From the NCBI RefSeq assembly GCF_000006565.2, contig NC_031478.1, positions 4,178,212 through 4,242,211 of the forward strand: DNA of 64,000 nucleotides, read 5' to 3'. Each line of letters starts with the position of its first letter. Within the stretch, counting starts at the first letter, position 1. Below, piece after piece: positions 11,353 to 23,500 of the stretch. The stretch is from Toxoplasma gondii ME49. Lineage: Eukaryota; Apicomplexa; Conoidasida; Eucoccidiorida; Sarcocystidae. The position numbers were made by a program, and so were the translations under genes. A model generated the notes under the pieces. The model had not been told where the DNA came from. It made no database searches and worked only from the letters and a program-made list of their open reading frames with translations.

Positions 11353-14300
11353 TCAATAAAGAGACGGCCGGTGGAAGCCACTCGCCATGTCTCCGCACTC
11401 GCTTTCCGCACTGCTCAATTCCAGCAAGGCGTCCGCAGGCAGCTCACGGGCGGCGGGTCGCTTTGCCCTTCTTTGAAGAATGTCATCAGTCCTGAAGCTC
11501 ATCGGGGACGAAGTGGGTAAATGCAAGACGTTTGCTGATGGAAACACATCCGCTGCCGAAGTGACTGAAATAGACGCAGGTGTCGGGGCTGAACGCGCTG
11601 GAGGCGCACTGTCTGGAACCCCGCCAGCCTGATTTTGTCTGCTTCGTTCATTTTCAGTTACGGTATTTAAAACGCCGGCGCCACCAGAGCCGGCACGCGC
11701 ACCACTCACCCGGCAATCTGCTTCTGGCACCTTCAGCTCTGGCTGCCCTGCGGGAACTTTCTCACATTCTGGCTGGGGACATTCCACCGATGGAGTCTGA
11801 GAGCGAAGTTGTTGGGAGAGGGGTACAAACGGTCCTATCAATGGGGTTTGCAGCTGTTGTTGCTGCTCTTCGCTGCCAGCAGCAATAAAGCGGCTGGCTT
11901 CAAGAGGACCAGCGGGTGACTCAGCAGAGACTCCTGACAACTGGCAGGGATGTGGTGAATAGTGGCTGATGCCAGCCGCCCTCTCGTGACGACGGATGGG
12001 AACTGCGTGAGGGAAAGCGCTATCACAGTGAACCGAGTGTACTCGTTCGTGAGAAAAGCCAGACGCAAAGTTGTGACACTCGCTGCCGCGCCTCCTAGTT
12101 TCGGGTGCCAGTTTGCGTGTGTGTGAGAGAGACAGTGTGCTAGCACTCGATACTGTAGCGTGCTGGAGACACTGAAATGGTGCGTGCAACAGCTGATGCT
12201 TCGGAGTCCAACCGTCACCTGCCTCACACAGCTGCCGCGGGGTCGGAGAGCTACGGGTATGGCGCGCCGCATCTGCAGTGGAGGCAAGAAGAACTACAGG
12301 AGGAGCCATGGAGGCAGAAGAGACTGACGAGATAACTGAAGAAGAGGAAGAGACTGGCGGAGCGAAGGTCGCGGGAGGGCCCGTTGAAAGAGGCCACCCG
12401 CGAGACACACTCGCCTGCGAGAGCAGGGAGCACGAGTGCCTGCCGCTGCAAGTGCCTTGCATGCCCTCCCAGTGAGAGCCAACGGCTGTGCTTGTCTGCT
12501 TTGCCACGTTCTCTCCGGGTGTCTGGCGCTCTTCCACACAAAGCCGCGGCGCCCATGGGCCTACGCTCAAACCCATCCCACTTCCGGCCCTTTCCACGCC
12601 ATCCACGCAGCTGAGGTAGGGTGAACCGTTGTGAACAAGAAACAACCCCCCGGGAGCAGGCGACACAAGATGCTGGTCGTCCTTTATCATTCGCTGTTGC
12701 AGCTGTGGCGAGAGAGTCAAGAGCAAGTGACCGCCAGAGTCAGTGTGAGCTGCCGACAGCTCAGAAGGAGCCTGTAAGGCCGGCGAGTCGTCTGGCGTGG
12801 GCCGAGAACGCATCGTCACCTGGGTTTTATCAAGTGCATGTGGTGAGGAGTGGAACCCCTTGCTCGAGGATTCGGGACCTCTGAAACCTTCGCGTTGCGT
12901 CGGGAATGATGCCAGATCTCCTGAAACGTACAAAGGGATGTGATCGTTTCCTGTGTGCGATTCATCCTGTCTCTCTGGACTTCCACTGCACTCTGTATTT
13001 TGCGTGTTGCCGGTCTGCGCTGGTGCTGGACTCAGCTCCGTTGCTTCTTGCTCTGAAATGCATTGGCCAATCGGCTTGGTGGAGCCAAGCGGAGAGAATT
13101 CGGCAGTGTTTGTCTGTTGACGACCCGTGACTGCTCTCTGCTTCTCTCGTTCCTGCGCAAGCACCTCATCCACTTGCCCCAGACGCAATTCAAAACAGGC
13201 GGTCGTCAAAGGGTCAGTTGCGCGGTGCTTTATTGGTGACTGTGAGTGGGACTCCAACGGAGATCCTAAATCCTCCTTTTCAGAGGTTACACAGCATGTT
13301 TGCTCTGCTTTCTTTCCTTTGCCACGAAGAGCTTGTCCAACTGATGATTCGACCTGGCAGCCAAAAGAGAGGCACAGGGGAAAAGTTCAGAAATTGAGCG
13401 ATAACACCTGGTCCGAAAAAGCCTTGACTTCTGCGCCGCTGACACGCGGTTTCCACTTGGAATACCTGACAGTGCGGGGGGGGGGGTTGTGCAACAAGAG
13501 AAAACTGCCGGGCAGATGCTATGACATGCAGTGAAGCAATGCCAGCACGCAAGACACGGAAATATACCCTACTTGAGAGTTCATTCGATCACAGAAAGGA
13601 CATGTGACGACAGCCAGCCGATCACGGTGGAACATTGTCGACGCTTTTTACTCCTCAACTGCGGTGAACCATCAAAAAAAGGCAATCGTCTCTGCGTTGT
13701 CCTCGCTCAAGCCAAGTGAGAGCGACAAATACTGCATTCACACAAGCTGCCTGGCCCTACGTTCTTGGCACGGAGAAGCGTCACAACCTCCTCGAGGCGC
13801 TCCAACGCTCGCGACAGCAGGGACTTGAGAACGTCCACCTCTCGTTCTTTCTCACGGAGACCAGAGGCTAGCGCTGTAACTTCTTCCGCTCTGAGCGTCT
13901 CGAGTTCCCTGACTCGGGTACGCGTGGTTCGCAGGTCTTTCGCCAAACCTTGCAGGAGGTTCCTGCTCTCCACTTCTACGCATGCCCGTTGGACCCGCTG
14001 TCTGTACAGCGCGCCTTGCAAGTACACACATGTCGGACAATTCAAGTGCGTTTGTCTCTCAGGTGTCATCGAAGCTGGCGGTCGACGGACGGGCGACTGC
14101 GACCAGAAACGCGATGGTTCTCGACCCGAGCGACGCTCGTCCCTCGGGAGTGAAGTCAGTCTCAGTCTCCGCAGCACGGCATGCAGGCGGTAATCCTGTC
14201 CCTCCTCAAGTCTGTTTCCGCCGCCCCTGTGCTCCTCAAAGCGGTCTGGACACTCGACAGCGCCGACGTCGGCGCACCGCCAAACTTCTTCAAGGTACTC

Positions 14301-14576
14301 CTTTCGTCGCATGCTCAGGGACCGAGCCCGGGAACCTCCCTCACTCTCTCCTCTGCCCTCACCGCCACTTCCCTTCTTGGCATCGCCACCATCGCCCGCG
14401 ACGCTCTGCTCCTCGCTCGTCCGAGTCACCAGACCCGTGCGGCTTCCCGCGGAAGTCTGTCGCGAACGAAACTTGCGAAGTTCGCGCTGGACTTGGAGCT
14501 GAAGGAGCTCGAGGGCTTCCAGGCAGCGACTCTCCTCTCGAGTGACGTCGGCTGCCATGCGGAGCGGAAGAAGCAT
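11353..14576 (-). CDS. Coiled-coil and low-complexity protein, two exons, ~938 aa
   Basis: Function not recognised. Exon 1 runs 14576-13761 (272 codons, ATG start) and exon 2 runs 13353-11353 (667 codons with stop). Both borders fall at phase 0, with donor GTAGGG and a strong acceptor (CT-rich tract then GCCAG). Exon 1 begins with a helical segment (REESRCLEALELLQLQVQREL). It contains a basic, acidic and Gly-rich linker, a CPTCVYLQ segment near residue 182, and a long heptad-like coiled coil from about residue 195 to the exon end. Exon 2 is Ser/Pro/Gln-rich and probably disordered, with a short EEQQQQLQ tract and no domain I can name. A scaffold or cytoskeletal role would fit a coiled coil with a disordered tail, but that is inference. 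The intron contains an 11-base G run on the plus strand. A longer 5' end upstream of 14576 is possible. Confidence 0.75.
13476..13486. repeat. Poly-G tract (11 G) in intron
   Basis: An uninterrupted run of 11 G on the plus strand (C on the transcribed strand). It lies in the only intron of the coiled-coil gene, about 120 bp upstream of its acceptor. Such mononucleotide runs are prone to length change and sequencing error. Confidence 0.9.
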
Positions 14577-17399
14577 GAGATTTCACGCGTGACCGAACTC
14601 CCAATTATATGCCTGCGTTTCCCACGAAGGAATACGGCACATGACTTCACAGAGACTTCCGATTTGTCGCGATTTGTCGGCAACACGGAGAGCACGCTGG
14701 CGGAGTTCCACAAAACTAAATTAGTTGTTCTCAACTGTAGATCAAAGAGTACGTTGCCACGGTTTCTCAGAGGTCCACCAGAAACAAGACACGGAACTGG
14801 TGGAGTCCTTGCCAAAAAAAGCTCGCGATACAGCCGACAACTCTTCGACGCTGAAGGCCACCGAGACACGCGAGTGCGCAGATGGCACCTGTACAAACGT
14901 CTGGTGAGACCAGGTATCGGCACCTGCAAGCGAGAAGAGTTGCTTCACCTTTGTCTTTTTTTTTCAGGGAAACCCCTGCGGGGGACACTGCGTCCTTTCG
15001 GCACTGAAGTGTCTTGACGAACTGCCGCCTCCTGCACAAGATCTGACAGGGACATAAAAGAGAGGAACGCAAGGCCACTGCGACTTGCCGTGTCACTTGG
15101 ATCCTCCTGTGGTGTCGCAAAATGGCGTGGATTGGTTCATCCATGCAGGTTTTAGAACCGTCGCCCGCGATAGGTTCTACGTTTCAGAAGCTAACGCCCC
15201 ATCACTACTACTGCTACGGTGCAGACGAAGACCGCATACAATACCGGCTAACAGGAGCGCACTTGCTAAAAGGAAGGACCGAAGCACCAGCACACAAACA
15301 GCGACTGTAGTGGCATGTAGCTTGGATGGCCGTAAAGTATCGATGCACGTAAACAATGTGCTCAGTACAGAAGATCACATGTCGTTCCGCGAGGCACGAA
15401 ACGAGCAAGGGAGATGCGGTTGTGCTTCTGTAACGAAGAGACAATAAACAGATAAGAATCAAGCGGAAGTGAAAGGAAGGAAACAGATTCAGAAAGCTGG
15501 CGAGCTATTGCCGGCGAAGGGGCAACCTCGACAAGGGAAAGGTAGATTTGCCCTACTCTCTATGCATGCGCACACCGAGTTTCCTGTGCCGCGTTACAGC
15601 AGACATGGCATTAACAAGGAATTTGGTTGATATCTTCTAGCAGAGAAGCCAAGTAAAAATGCAACACATATTTTCGTGAATGAGAAACACACCAGATATT
15701 TGGTGAGAAAGAGTTCGACAAACACACCAACGGTCGCGCAGTACGGGACATCCATCAACATGTCTTGCATGCAACCTCCAGCTGCGAGAAAACCATCGCA
15801 GCTTTCCGCCTGAGAACCCAGAGTCAGCTTCCTGTTTGTGTGAGGATTACCTTATCTGAAATCCACATGCTTCAAAAAGAGAAAAGTGTGGGGACGCAGC
15901 ACCTTAGCCCCAAGAATATACTTCTCCACGGAAATGCCAACACTGTTCGACGTCAGCATATACCCGAAGAGAAGAGAGGTCGCAATTTCAGTCAGAGCAT
16001 GCGCCAAAACACAGAACATCTAATGGGATCCTTTGAACCAGTGGAATTTTCGTGAAGTTAGACATCCGAAAAGGCCATCCAAGCGGAGAGGAATCTCACA
16101 ATTGCCTCCGTTTCTACCTTTTCGATGTGGCCATAGAAACGCTACAGAACCGCGAGGCGGACGGCTAGCGTGCCTGTCGCAAATGTTGTTTAAAAATGCT
16201 CTTTGATTTTGAGGCATTGGTGTTGCAAGTTAATTGCTGAGCACGGTAATCCGGCCACTCTCTCGTGGTCCCGGTCTTTCTCTGTTTTTCGTACTACATG
16301 GGGTCCCACGGACCTCAATCAATAGACACAATGCAGGAGCACTTTCTACACTGCCTTGTCTAGTTGTGGTCGAGGGCACACGCAAGTTTCAAGTTCGTGG
16401 AAGAAGTACATCACTGCAATGTCGACATGCTTTGGCGTGAGCCTGACATTCTCGTTTTTGTTTATTCATGTTGCCTTCTCCGCTCGTAGCGTGTTCTCGC
16501 TCTCTACTTCAGAAGCACGCACACACGAAACGACTGCGGCAGATGAGAAACTCCGCCGCGGTACTCCGCTGCCAGTCCATGCTTGCGTACAGACGTATAC
16601 AGCGTTCAATTTTGTTTTCTCGTCGTACAATCTGACACGAGAAGCATAAAATGTCGGGCCACAAGCCGACGGTCGGCGAGCCCGGCTGTGGATCTTTGTA
16701 TGCCCCCTCCGTTTTTGCTACATTCCAGCTTTTCATCCGTTTTTCCTCTGGTTCACAGCATCACACGAGGATATCCTCGTCAAAGCGAATCCCCAAGAGA
16801 GTGAGGATCGGGGTTGACGATGAACGGATCAGACGCCAATGGAAGTGCAGGGGTTCGTGACAAGGTCGCTTTATCCACTGCGGGACACAGACGTATGCCG
16901 GGGACCACTACCGAACGGGCGTTTCTGACTGAACAGACGGTAGCCAAATTATTACAGATTCTACACAAGATTGCCTTTCCACCGCTTTCTGTGCAAGGAG
17001 AAGCTACACGAAATGGGCGAACCGGCAGACAGTCTGTGCCAAGAGCGACGGCAGCACTTACACCTAGAGAGGAGAGGAATTGAAAGGACGACAAACTTCG
17101 GGCTTCTACCGGAAAAGATGTGCGCGCTGCTGCAGCACAATAAATGGTCAATCATAAGATTCACCGGAGGGGCATCTGATCCCGGGAATAACGAACTAAG
17201 GACTGTTGCCAGTTTGTGCCATGGGCACTCTGTGCAATCGACAAAGAACGGACGTACTGAATTTTTGTTGACCCCCTATTTCACGCAGTCGCGTTGTAAA
17301 AATAGGATGCACTACGAAGATGTCGAAAACGCGCTCTCTTTCTTTACTATAGCAGTTGATTCGATACCTCTCATTTCGGAAGCTAAACCGGAACAGCGG
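14577..17399. other. Sparse stretch, no confident gene
   Basis: About 2.8 kb between the coiled-coil gene start and the mitochondrial insertion. Plus-strand frames at 15085-15447 (120 codons) and 15122-15310 (62 codons) overlap, carry no domain and lack supported splice sites, so I do not call them genes. The first few hundred bases should include the promoter of the minus-strand coiled-coil gene. I see no TGCATGC-type element there. Confidence 0.4.
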
Positions 17400-17614
17400 A
17401 TAATCACCCATCCACTGACTACGTTTCGAGTCATGAACTGTTGACGAATTAGCATTCGTGTATTTAAAGCTCGAATCTCAGAAAGTAAACTTAGATTAAT
17501 AAGAGATGACATAAATACTAACAAACCACCGATCTGGGATGGAAATACTTTTAACACCGCATAATATGCTATAAAGTACCATTCAGGTAGGCTATGAAGT
17601 GGTGTCACGAACCG
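17400..17614 (-). pseudogene. Nuclear mitochondrial insert: cob fragment
   Basis: Read on the minus strand, the stretch encodes a piece of apicomplexan cytochrome b. It runs from RFVTPLHSLPEWYF through AYYAVLKVFPSQIGGLLVF to MTRNVVSGWVII. Resemblance to cob stops sharply at both ends, as expected of a fragment joined to other sequence. It is open across about 70 codons but differs from the expected cob sequence at several positions. Because it is embedded in nuclear-type DNA and followed by other mitochondrial pieces in other orientations, I read it as a nuclear copy (NUMT), not a working gene. Confidence 0.85.
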
Positions 17615-18011
17615 AGTATATTTGAAAAAGCAACATTTATATACAAGCTGTACACATATCATGATATTCACTTAGGTAGTCTCCTTCCTAATGTTAGTCT
17701 GTACGGAATAAACGGATCGGATTCTTGTTGGCCTGGCACCTGTTTAGTAACTGGATGAACGCTTTTTGCGCCTGGTATGTATGGATAATACTCTACTCTT
17801 CTATAATTTAACCGCTACTGCTGGGACTGTATATTATGTACTTACGGTAGTACTATCAAGCCTCTTCTCCCAAACAGATTTCATGGAAAACCCGAAATTC
17901 GCAGGTTTGGTTGACATTTAGCCGCTAATATACAATCATGTAAGATATATTTATCTATCGCACGTTCGGTCTAAAGTCCCGTTATACTGCATAGATCACA
18001 TAGCTTCTATT
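17615..18011. other. Probable mitochondrial rRNA-fragment or non-coding part of the NUMT
   Basis: This AT-rich non-coding stretch lies between the cob and cox1 fragments. Its texture is unlike the nuclear DNA on either side and resembles the short scrambled rRNA pieces of apicomplexan mitochondrial genomes. I cannot assign named rRNA fragments by eye. The call rests on position inside the insert and on base composition. Confidence 0.4.
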
Positions 18012-18400
18012 TACTCTAGGAGGTACAGCAGGTGTCGTTACGGGTAATGCAGGTATGGATATCGCACTACACGGTACATATTATATTGCTGCACATTTCC
18101 ACTTTGTACTATCTTGTGGAGCTATCTTAGCAACTATATATGGATTTGTCTTCTATAGTGAAGATATGTTCGGAGATACTTTAAATCCAATCCCCTATAA
18201 ATACATGTTCTTCACCTTATTTAAATATTTGGTGTGTTGTATTCTTGGCTAGTATTATGTTAATTTTCTTGCCAATGCATGTATTCGGTTTAACGTTATG
18301 CCAAGAAGGATCCCAGATTACCGTGATTATCGTTGTTATATTAATCCATGTACACTTGGTTCTAGTTCTACAATAACTATCATCTTAACGGTAGTCGTTT
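18012..18400 (+). pseudogene. Nuclear mitochondrial insert: 3' part of cox1, frameshifted
   Basis: The plus strand encodes the cytochrome oxidase I segment GGTAGVVTGNAGMDIALHGT, then YYIAAHFHFVLSCGA with the conserved H.HFVL helix. It continues to FVFYSEDMFGDTLNP and, after reading-frame changes near 18250 and 18290, to LIFLPMHVFGF and MPRRIPDYRDY. The frame breaks show it is no longer a usable gene. The next insert piece (cob) begins immediately after it. Confidence 0.9.
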
Positions 18401-18575
18401 GATGGACCTATCACATCCAGATAACTCAATACCAGTAAGCCGGTTCGTAATACCATTTCATATCGTACCTCAATGGTATTTTCTAGGATATTATGCGGTG
18501 TTAGGCAATTCCGCCAAAAACCGGTGGTTTGTTAGTATTTTTGTCATCAACATGTCACTGAAATATCAATAACGA
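18401..18575 (+). pseudogene. Nuclear mitochondrial insert: second cob fragment, plus strand, frameshifted
   Basis: The plus strand reads DLSHPDNSIPVSRFVIPFHI, then VPQWYFLGYYAVL, and after a one-frame slip TGGLLVFLSS. This overlaps in content with the minus-strand cob fragment at 17400-17614 (PEWYF, YYAVLK, GGLLVF). The same cob region therefore occurs twice here, in opposite orientations and with different substitutions. Confidence 0.85.
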
Positions 18576-18591
18576 TGAAACTTATTTGACT

Positions 18592-18715
18592 ACCATAACA
18601 GCATAGAAGATATAGATTTTAGTACCTGTAGGAATAGCAGTCATAATTGTCATAGCTGAGAAGTATGCTCGTGTATCTACTTCTAGACAGACAGTCATCA
18701 TGTGATGTGCCCATA
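18592..18715 (-). pseudogene. Nuclear mitochondrial insert: internal cox1 fragment, minus strand
   Basis: Read on the minus strand this encodes [19 protein letters not shown], then [16 protein letters not shown], the well-conserved internal cox1 region around the His-His copper ligands. It sits opposite in orientation to the cox1 3' part at 18012-18400. This supports a scrambled mitochondrial source or rearrangement after insertion. Confidence 0.85.
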
Positions 18716-20525
18716 CCAGAGAACGGGTTGCGTGTGTTAAACTCCAACTCGTCACTGACGTAAAGAACCCCGTGTAAAGTATGGCAAAGAACTCGCATGT
18801 TCTCGACTTCGCCCTCTGGACGAGCGACAGGGGTATATCTATTGGACGTAAACAACAAGACTGAACATCCCTTTCCTTTGAAATACAGTCTCCGTGTTTG
18901 CTTTGTGGAAGCTGTAGTCATCAACAGTGTTGGTTGTATATTGGTATAAGCAGAGAGCCAGTCCCGTAGAATGTCTAAGATAGTACTCATTGGCCATTCT
19001 CCCAACCCCGTTTTCTCGCTTTTGCTGTGCGTAGCAAGACCTCCCGTGGCAGCAGGTGGAGTGCGACGGTATGTCAGCGCGATATTGTCACTCGTAAGCG
19101 TGTTTGAATGCTGGAAAATAGTGAAGGAAAACCGTCAGACAAGCTCACAAGCTTCGTAGCGCAGAGTCACCACGTCAGACACGTGCTCAGTCGTTGTCAG
19201 TAAGCAGAAGCGAGCATTCTTCGCAGTTGTTCACTTCTCAGGGAGATCTTCCCAGCTGCGGATTTTCCAACGGCATAAAAAAGCATTCCAATGATGGTTG
19301 GGACAGTCTGGTTCGATGCTGCGACCGCGCGCCGAAATACTGTGACAACATGCGTTTTCCGCGCATGCAGCCAAGAGATGCTGTGGTAGGTCTTGGCAGG
19401 GAAACAACTTTGCGCTAGTGACGCCTTTGAGAACGACTAGCAGAAAAACACCCATGTGCTGAGCCTTTGGTGTTGCGAGCTTGTTGGCGAGTTTCATTTG
19501 CGAAGAGGCTCGTGCCGTTTCGCTTTTTCTTCAGCGGAAAGAGTCGCCTTGTTCCTCCTTGCGCCACTTATCTTGCACAGTCTTGCTACGCTGTACCTCA
19601 GAGCCAAGCTGAGTGTCGGGTATTACACTCGACAGATGAGTCCAAGGGGCTCCGAAGACAGCCTTTCGCTGCAGAAGCAGAAAAAATGTTTCTTTCGTTG
19701 GCGGCGAAACAGCCAGTGTTTTCTAAGGAGGCAGTGCGCGCTTCTTTTTTCGCCGTCTCTTCGCTCTGGAAGCGCTCGTGTCTCATGCCGCTTCCCCTAA
19801 CTTTCTGACTGCATTGTCTCCACCTTCATTTTTCTTCTCCGCATCCGGTGAAATGGTTCTTCTGAAACGGACATCGACGCATGCGTTGTGCATACGCTTT
19901 GTGTCTCTGTGCCGGCAGAAAGGTTGGCTCTGGCGACCTCAGCTGCCGCAGCAAGTCCCAGCTGCGTTCGGCTCCGTGTGACTGTTGTACCAGTTCCTCT
20001 GTAAATTCCTCTCTTCCTTGGCTCTCTGTACTTAACCGGGAACCAGAACGCTTCATTTCCCCCGGCCGTTAGCCTCTGTGCACATTTCGTTTGCGGCGCT
20101 GACCTTTTCTAAGCCGTCACCTCAGCTTCTTCGCAGGCCCATGCAGAGCTGTTCCGAGAAATTGCTGCGTGTTCTTCCCAAACCGGCAACATGTATCGCT
20201 TCTTACTTCCTGTACACACATACGAGCAGATGCGCATTTCTACCGTTCATCAGTTGTGAGGTGCGACGGCGCGCTGGGGGACGCCTGTATAGGCACAGGC
20301 TGTAGCGGTTCCCTGACCGTATCTGAGTTTTCTAGGCGCCCTTCTCTCATTGTTTCTTTTCCTGTAACGCCTCGCGTTCGGCATTCGCAACAAACTCGCA
20401 CGCGGAGAAGGCGAGAAGATCTGCTGCGTCTCCAAAAGTAGAAACGGATCAGGCGGTGTACATGCAACTGCAGAGAGTGCTGAGTCTTCGTCGGCAGGCT
20501 TCGGGAAAGGGAGAAAAGCGAAACC
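18716..20525. other. 5' flank of the aspartyl-protease-like gene, no gene called
   Basis: About 1.8 kb from the mitochondrial insert to the start codon at 20526. Frames at 19456-19808 (113-114 codons) and elsewhere carry no domain and look like untranslated leader or promoter. Two YGCATGCR octamers occur, at 19372-19379 and 19878-19885. Confidence 0.45.
19878..19885. promoter_or_regulatory. CGCATGCG element upstream of protease-like gene
   Basis: The palindromic octamer CGCATGCG fits the YGCATGCR element reported in Toxoplasma promoters. It lies about 640 bp before the ATG at 20526, with a second copy (CGCATGCA) at 19372-19379. The motif is short and common in this genome, so the functional call is weak. 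Confidence 0.3.
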
Positions 20526-23500
20526 ATGGCTTCATCTGCTCTGTTCGCACCCGCCCCCCCGACGGAGACGGCGGGACGTCATTTGCGCCAGACGCCCGCG
20601 GAACTACTTGGACGTTCGCGAGCATGCGAGAAGACGCAGAGTACCGCTCAAGAAGCGGGGAAGAGAAGAAGTGAAGACGGGAGGCAGGGGTCGAGCGGCG
20701 AGGAAAGCGTCGCAGCAATTGAGAGAGACATGGGTGAAAACCGGCCAGAGACGAGGGGTGTGGTCGAGGGGAGCGAGCTGAGGACGGAGGAGGGGAGACA
20801 CGAAGGTTGGACGGGAGCAGAAGATTTGAGCAACAACGGGAGAAGACAATCAAGGACTGAAGAGGCAAACCGACAGACGGAGTTGCCGGTGTCGACCTGC
20901 GATTTAACCGTTTCTGGCCAGTCCGAAAAATGGTGGAGAGAGTCTCAGGGACCTGAAGGAGGGCGAGACGGACAAAGAGGACAGAAGATTTCGAGAGAGG
21001 AAAAAGCGAAAATGCCTTTGGAGTCGTTTACCGGCGCAGCGAGGATGCGAGTTTGGATGCGAAGGCGAGTTGTGGGAGCGAGGGGCAGTTTCTCCTGCAG
21101 ATCTTGTCTCCTGTTCCTTTTTTCCTCACTCATGTGCCTTCTCGGCTCTTCAGCAGAGCGCAGCTCACAAGACAGCATGCCTCCCGCCAGAGTTTCCTTT
21201 TCCCCCAGCAACAGTGAAGCATCGTGGCTGTCTGAAGGGGGGATTTCTCTTCCTCCTTCTTTTTCCTCGGCTTCATCGTTTTCTCCTGTATCTCGACAGC
21301 GTCCTCTCACTTCCTCGTCCTCTGCCTCTGCCGGCTGTGGCTCTCTGTCCCCGTCCCCGTGTTCGTACACCGCTGCGTCTCCCGCGCCTTCGGGACTTGT
21401 GAGGGAGTCGTTGCAGTCCTCTTACCGCATTCCTGTTCACATGGTTGGAGCTCGTGCGGCAGTGGCGTCGATCTCGGCGGGGAATCAAAGCCTCTTTCTG
21501 GCTTTAGACACGCAGACCGAGGGGGTGCGTCTCTTCCTCTCGAATTCCACTGCTTGCACGCAACTCCCCAGTCTTTCGACGCGGCCCTCAAGTCTCCTGG
21601 GGGCGGCGGCGACCCGGCGGAAGCTGTTGTCGGAGTCGACAAAGCGCTTGCGGCCCTCTGCGGCGACGCCTGTCGAGAGATCAGAGGCGCAGAGGGACGG
21701 AGACCATTTCGCCCAACAGGCACGGCCTCAGGCGGGTGGCGAGCGTGGAAAGATTCTCTTCCAGGCGCTGCCCTCTCTGCGGCGCCGAGGGAAGAAGCTG
21801 ATCTTCAGAGTCGCAGGTGACCGAGAGAACGAACAGTGCTACGACCCCCAACACTCCCGCCGTGCGACGTGGTGTCTGAACGGCCAGCAGGCCTGCAACT
21901 TCTTGAGCGAGACGCCTTACCTGTGTCACGCAAGTCCGGAGGTCGATTTAGCGCATGCAACCGCGTAAGCTGGTGAAAGAAGAGACAGAAAACATGTGGA
22001 GCAAGCGGGAGAAGGGGAGCCAACGAACAGAGAGAAAGAGAGAGGGGACAGCACGCGGCGACTCTTTTTTTGTGAAGGCCAAGTGAAAAAAACAGCCACT
22101 GAACGAGGAGACCGGAACCGGGGGAGAAAGCGGACACAGTGTGAAAAACGAGGGAGAGAGTGAACAGGGCAGGGGGTCCCCGGACATCGCAGACAGAAAA
22201 TCAGAGAAAAGCTGAGGAAAGGAGAAAAGTGATACAGATGCAGCGGGAACGGTGAGGGAAGACGCACGTTGAGATGGAAATTTCGCTGGATACGACGGGA
22301 GGTCGAGATGGGGATTCGAACGCTAAAAAGAACACAAAGGAGAGGGGGCGAAATACAGAGAGTGAAGACGAGTACGAGAAACTGCAGACGAAGAACAGAG
22401 AAGTTCAAAACCCCCAGAGAGATGGAGCGAGTCAGTGGAGCTGGCGGGAGGCTGTTGGACGGTACGGCGCAGAGACGAAGAGGCTTTGCGGAAGACCAGA
22501 ATCGTTGATAGAAAGGAGACAGGAAGCGAGACACGGACCTAGGAAGAGATACGGAAATGTCAGAGAAGAGTACAAGTAAGGTAGCTGTCAAGAAAATCGA
22601 GAGAAAACCTGAATAGTCAAAGAGTTCTCTCAAAGAGGGAACACTGTGGTTCGGCATGTTGAGGCCAGGCGCCTCGCCACCAAGGGGCAGGACGCATCAT
22701 CTGGAGTCTCCCGCTTGTTTACCTCCCATTTTCTTCGACTCTCTAAAGGTTTGCAGTGAGTCGTTTTTAAACCGCTTTTCTGTGGCCCTACCGGCGTCTC
22801 CTCTTCCCACTGCAAGCGTTCTGCGCGGTCTCTCCATTCTTCTCTCTTCCTGTTTTCCCCAGCTTCGCGCACTACTCCGACGGGGTGCGTTTTGAAGAGC
22901 TCCGGCTTGAAGGACTCGATCTCCTTCGCCTAGATCTCGCTCCTCCTGCGGCCGAGAGAGAAGGAGGCTTTTCCGAACCGCCACAACTTCCCCTCCAGGA
23001 GGCAGGCGTCTCCCCCGTCAAGCTCGTAGCAGACAGAATGTCTGGCTTCTACGATCCGTACCCCGGTCTTCACGGCGTATGGGGAATTGCAGGTGAGAAG
23101 ACGTCCGAGAGAGGCCGCGAGAACGAGGAGCGAGCCGTGTCCCAGGGGACAAGGAGTGGACAGAGGACTGAGATTTGAACTTGCGACAACTTCTTTGTCG
23201 AAATTCAAGATCCGACGGTATTACGGGTTTCACAGTTAACACAGACTTCGACGAGGCAAACGTGTAGAGGGTGGGACGGTGAGGAAAAAAGGACTGAGAG
23301 CAGATAGAGCAAACGACGGCGGGAGAATGGGGAGGCGGGAGAAGCGTGAAGGCGAGCGTCTGCATGTGAGGATCACATTGTGGCAAAGAAATGAAGTAGA
23401 GGAAAAGAAGAGAAGAACGGGGGATGGAGAGAAATGGGGAGACTGAGACGTGAAGCGGAAACAGACAGGGAATCGACAGAGGGGATGTGGAAGGTGAGGA

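Noticed and set aside
14181..15017. 278-codon plus-strand ORF opposite the coiled-coil gene's first exon
   Set aside because: More than half lies antisense to the supported exon, and the rest shows no domain. Treated as a shadow.
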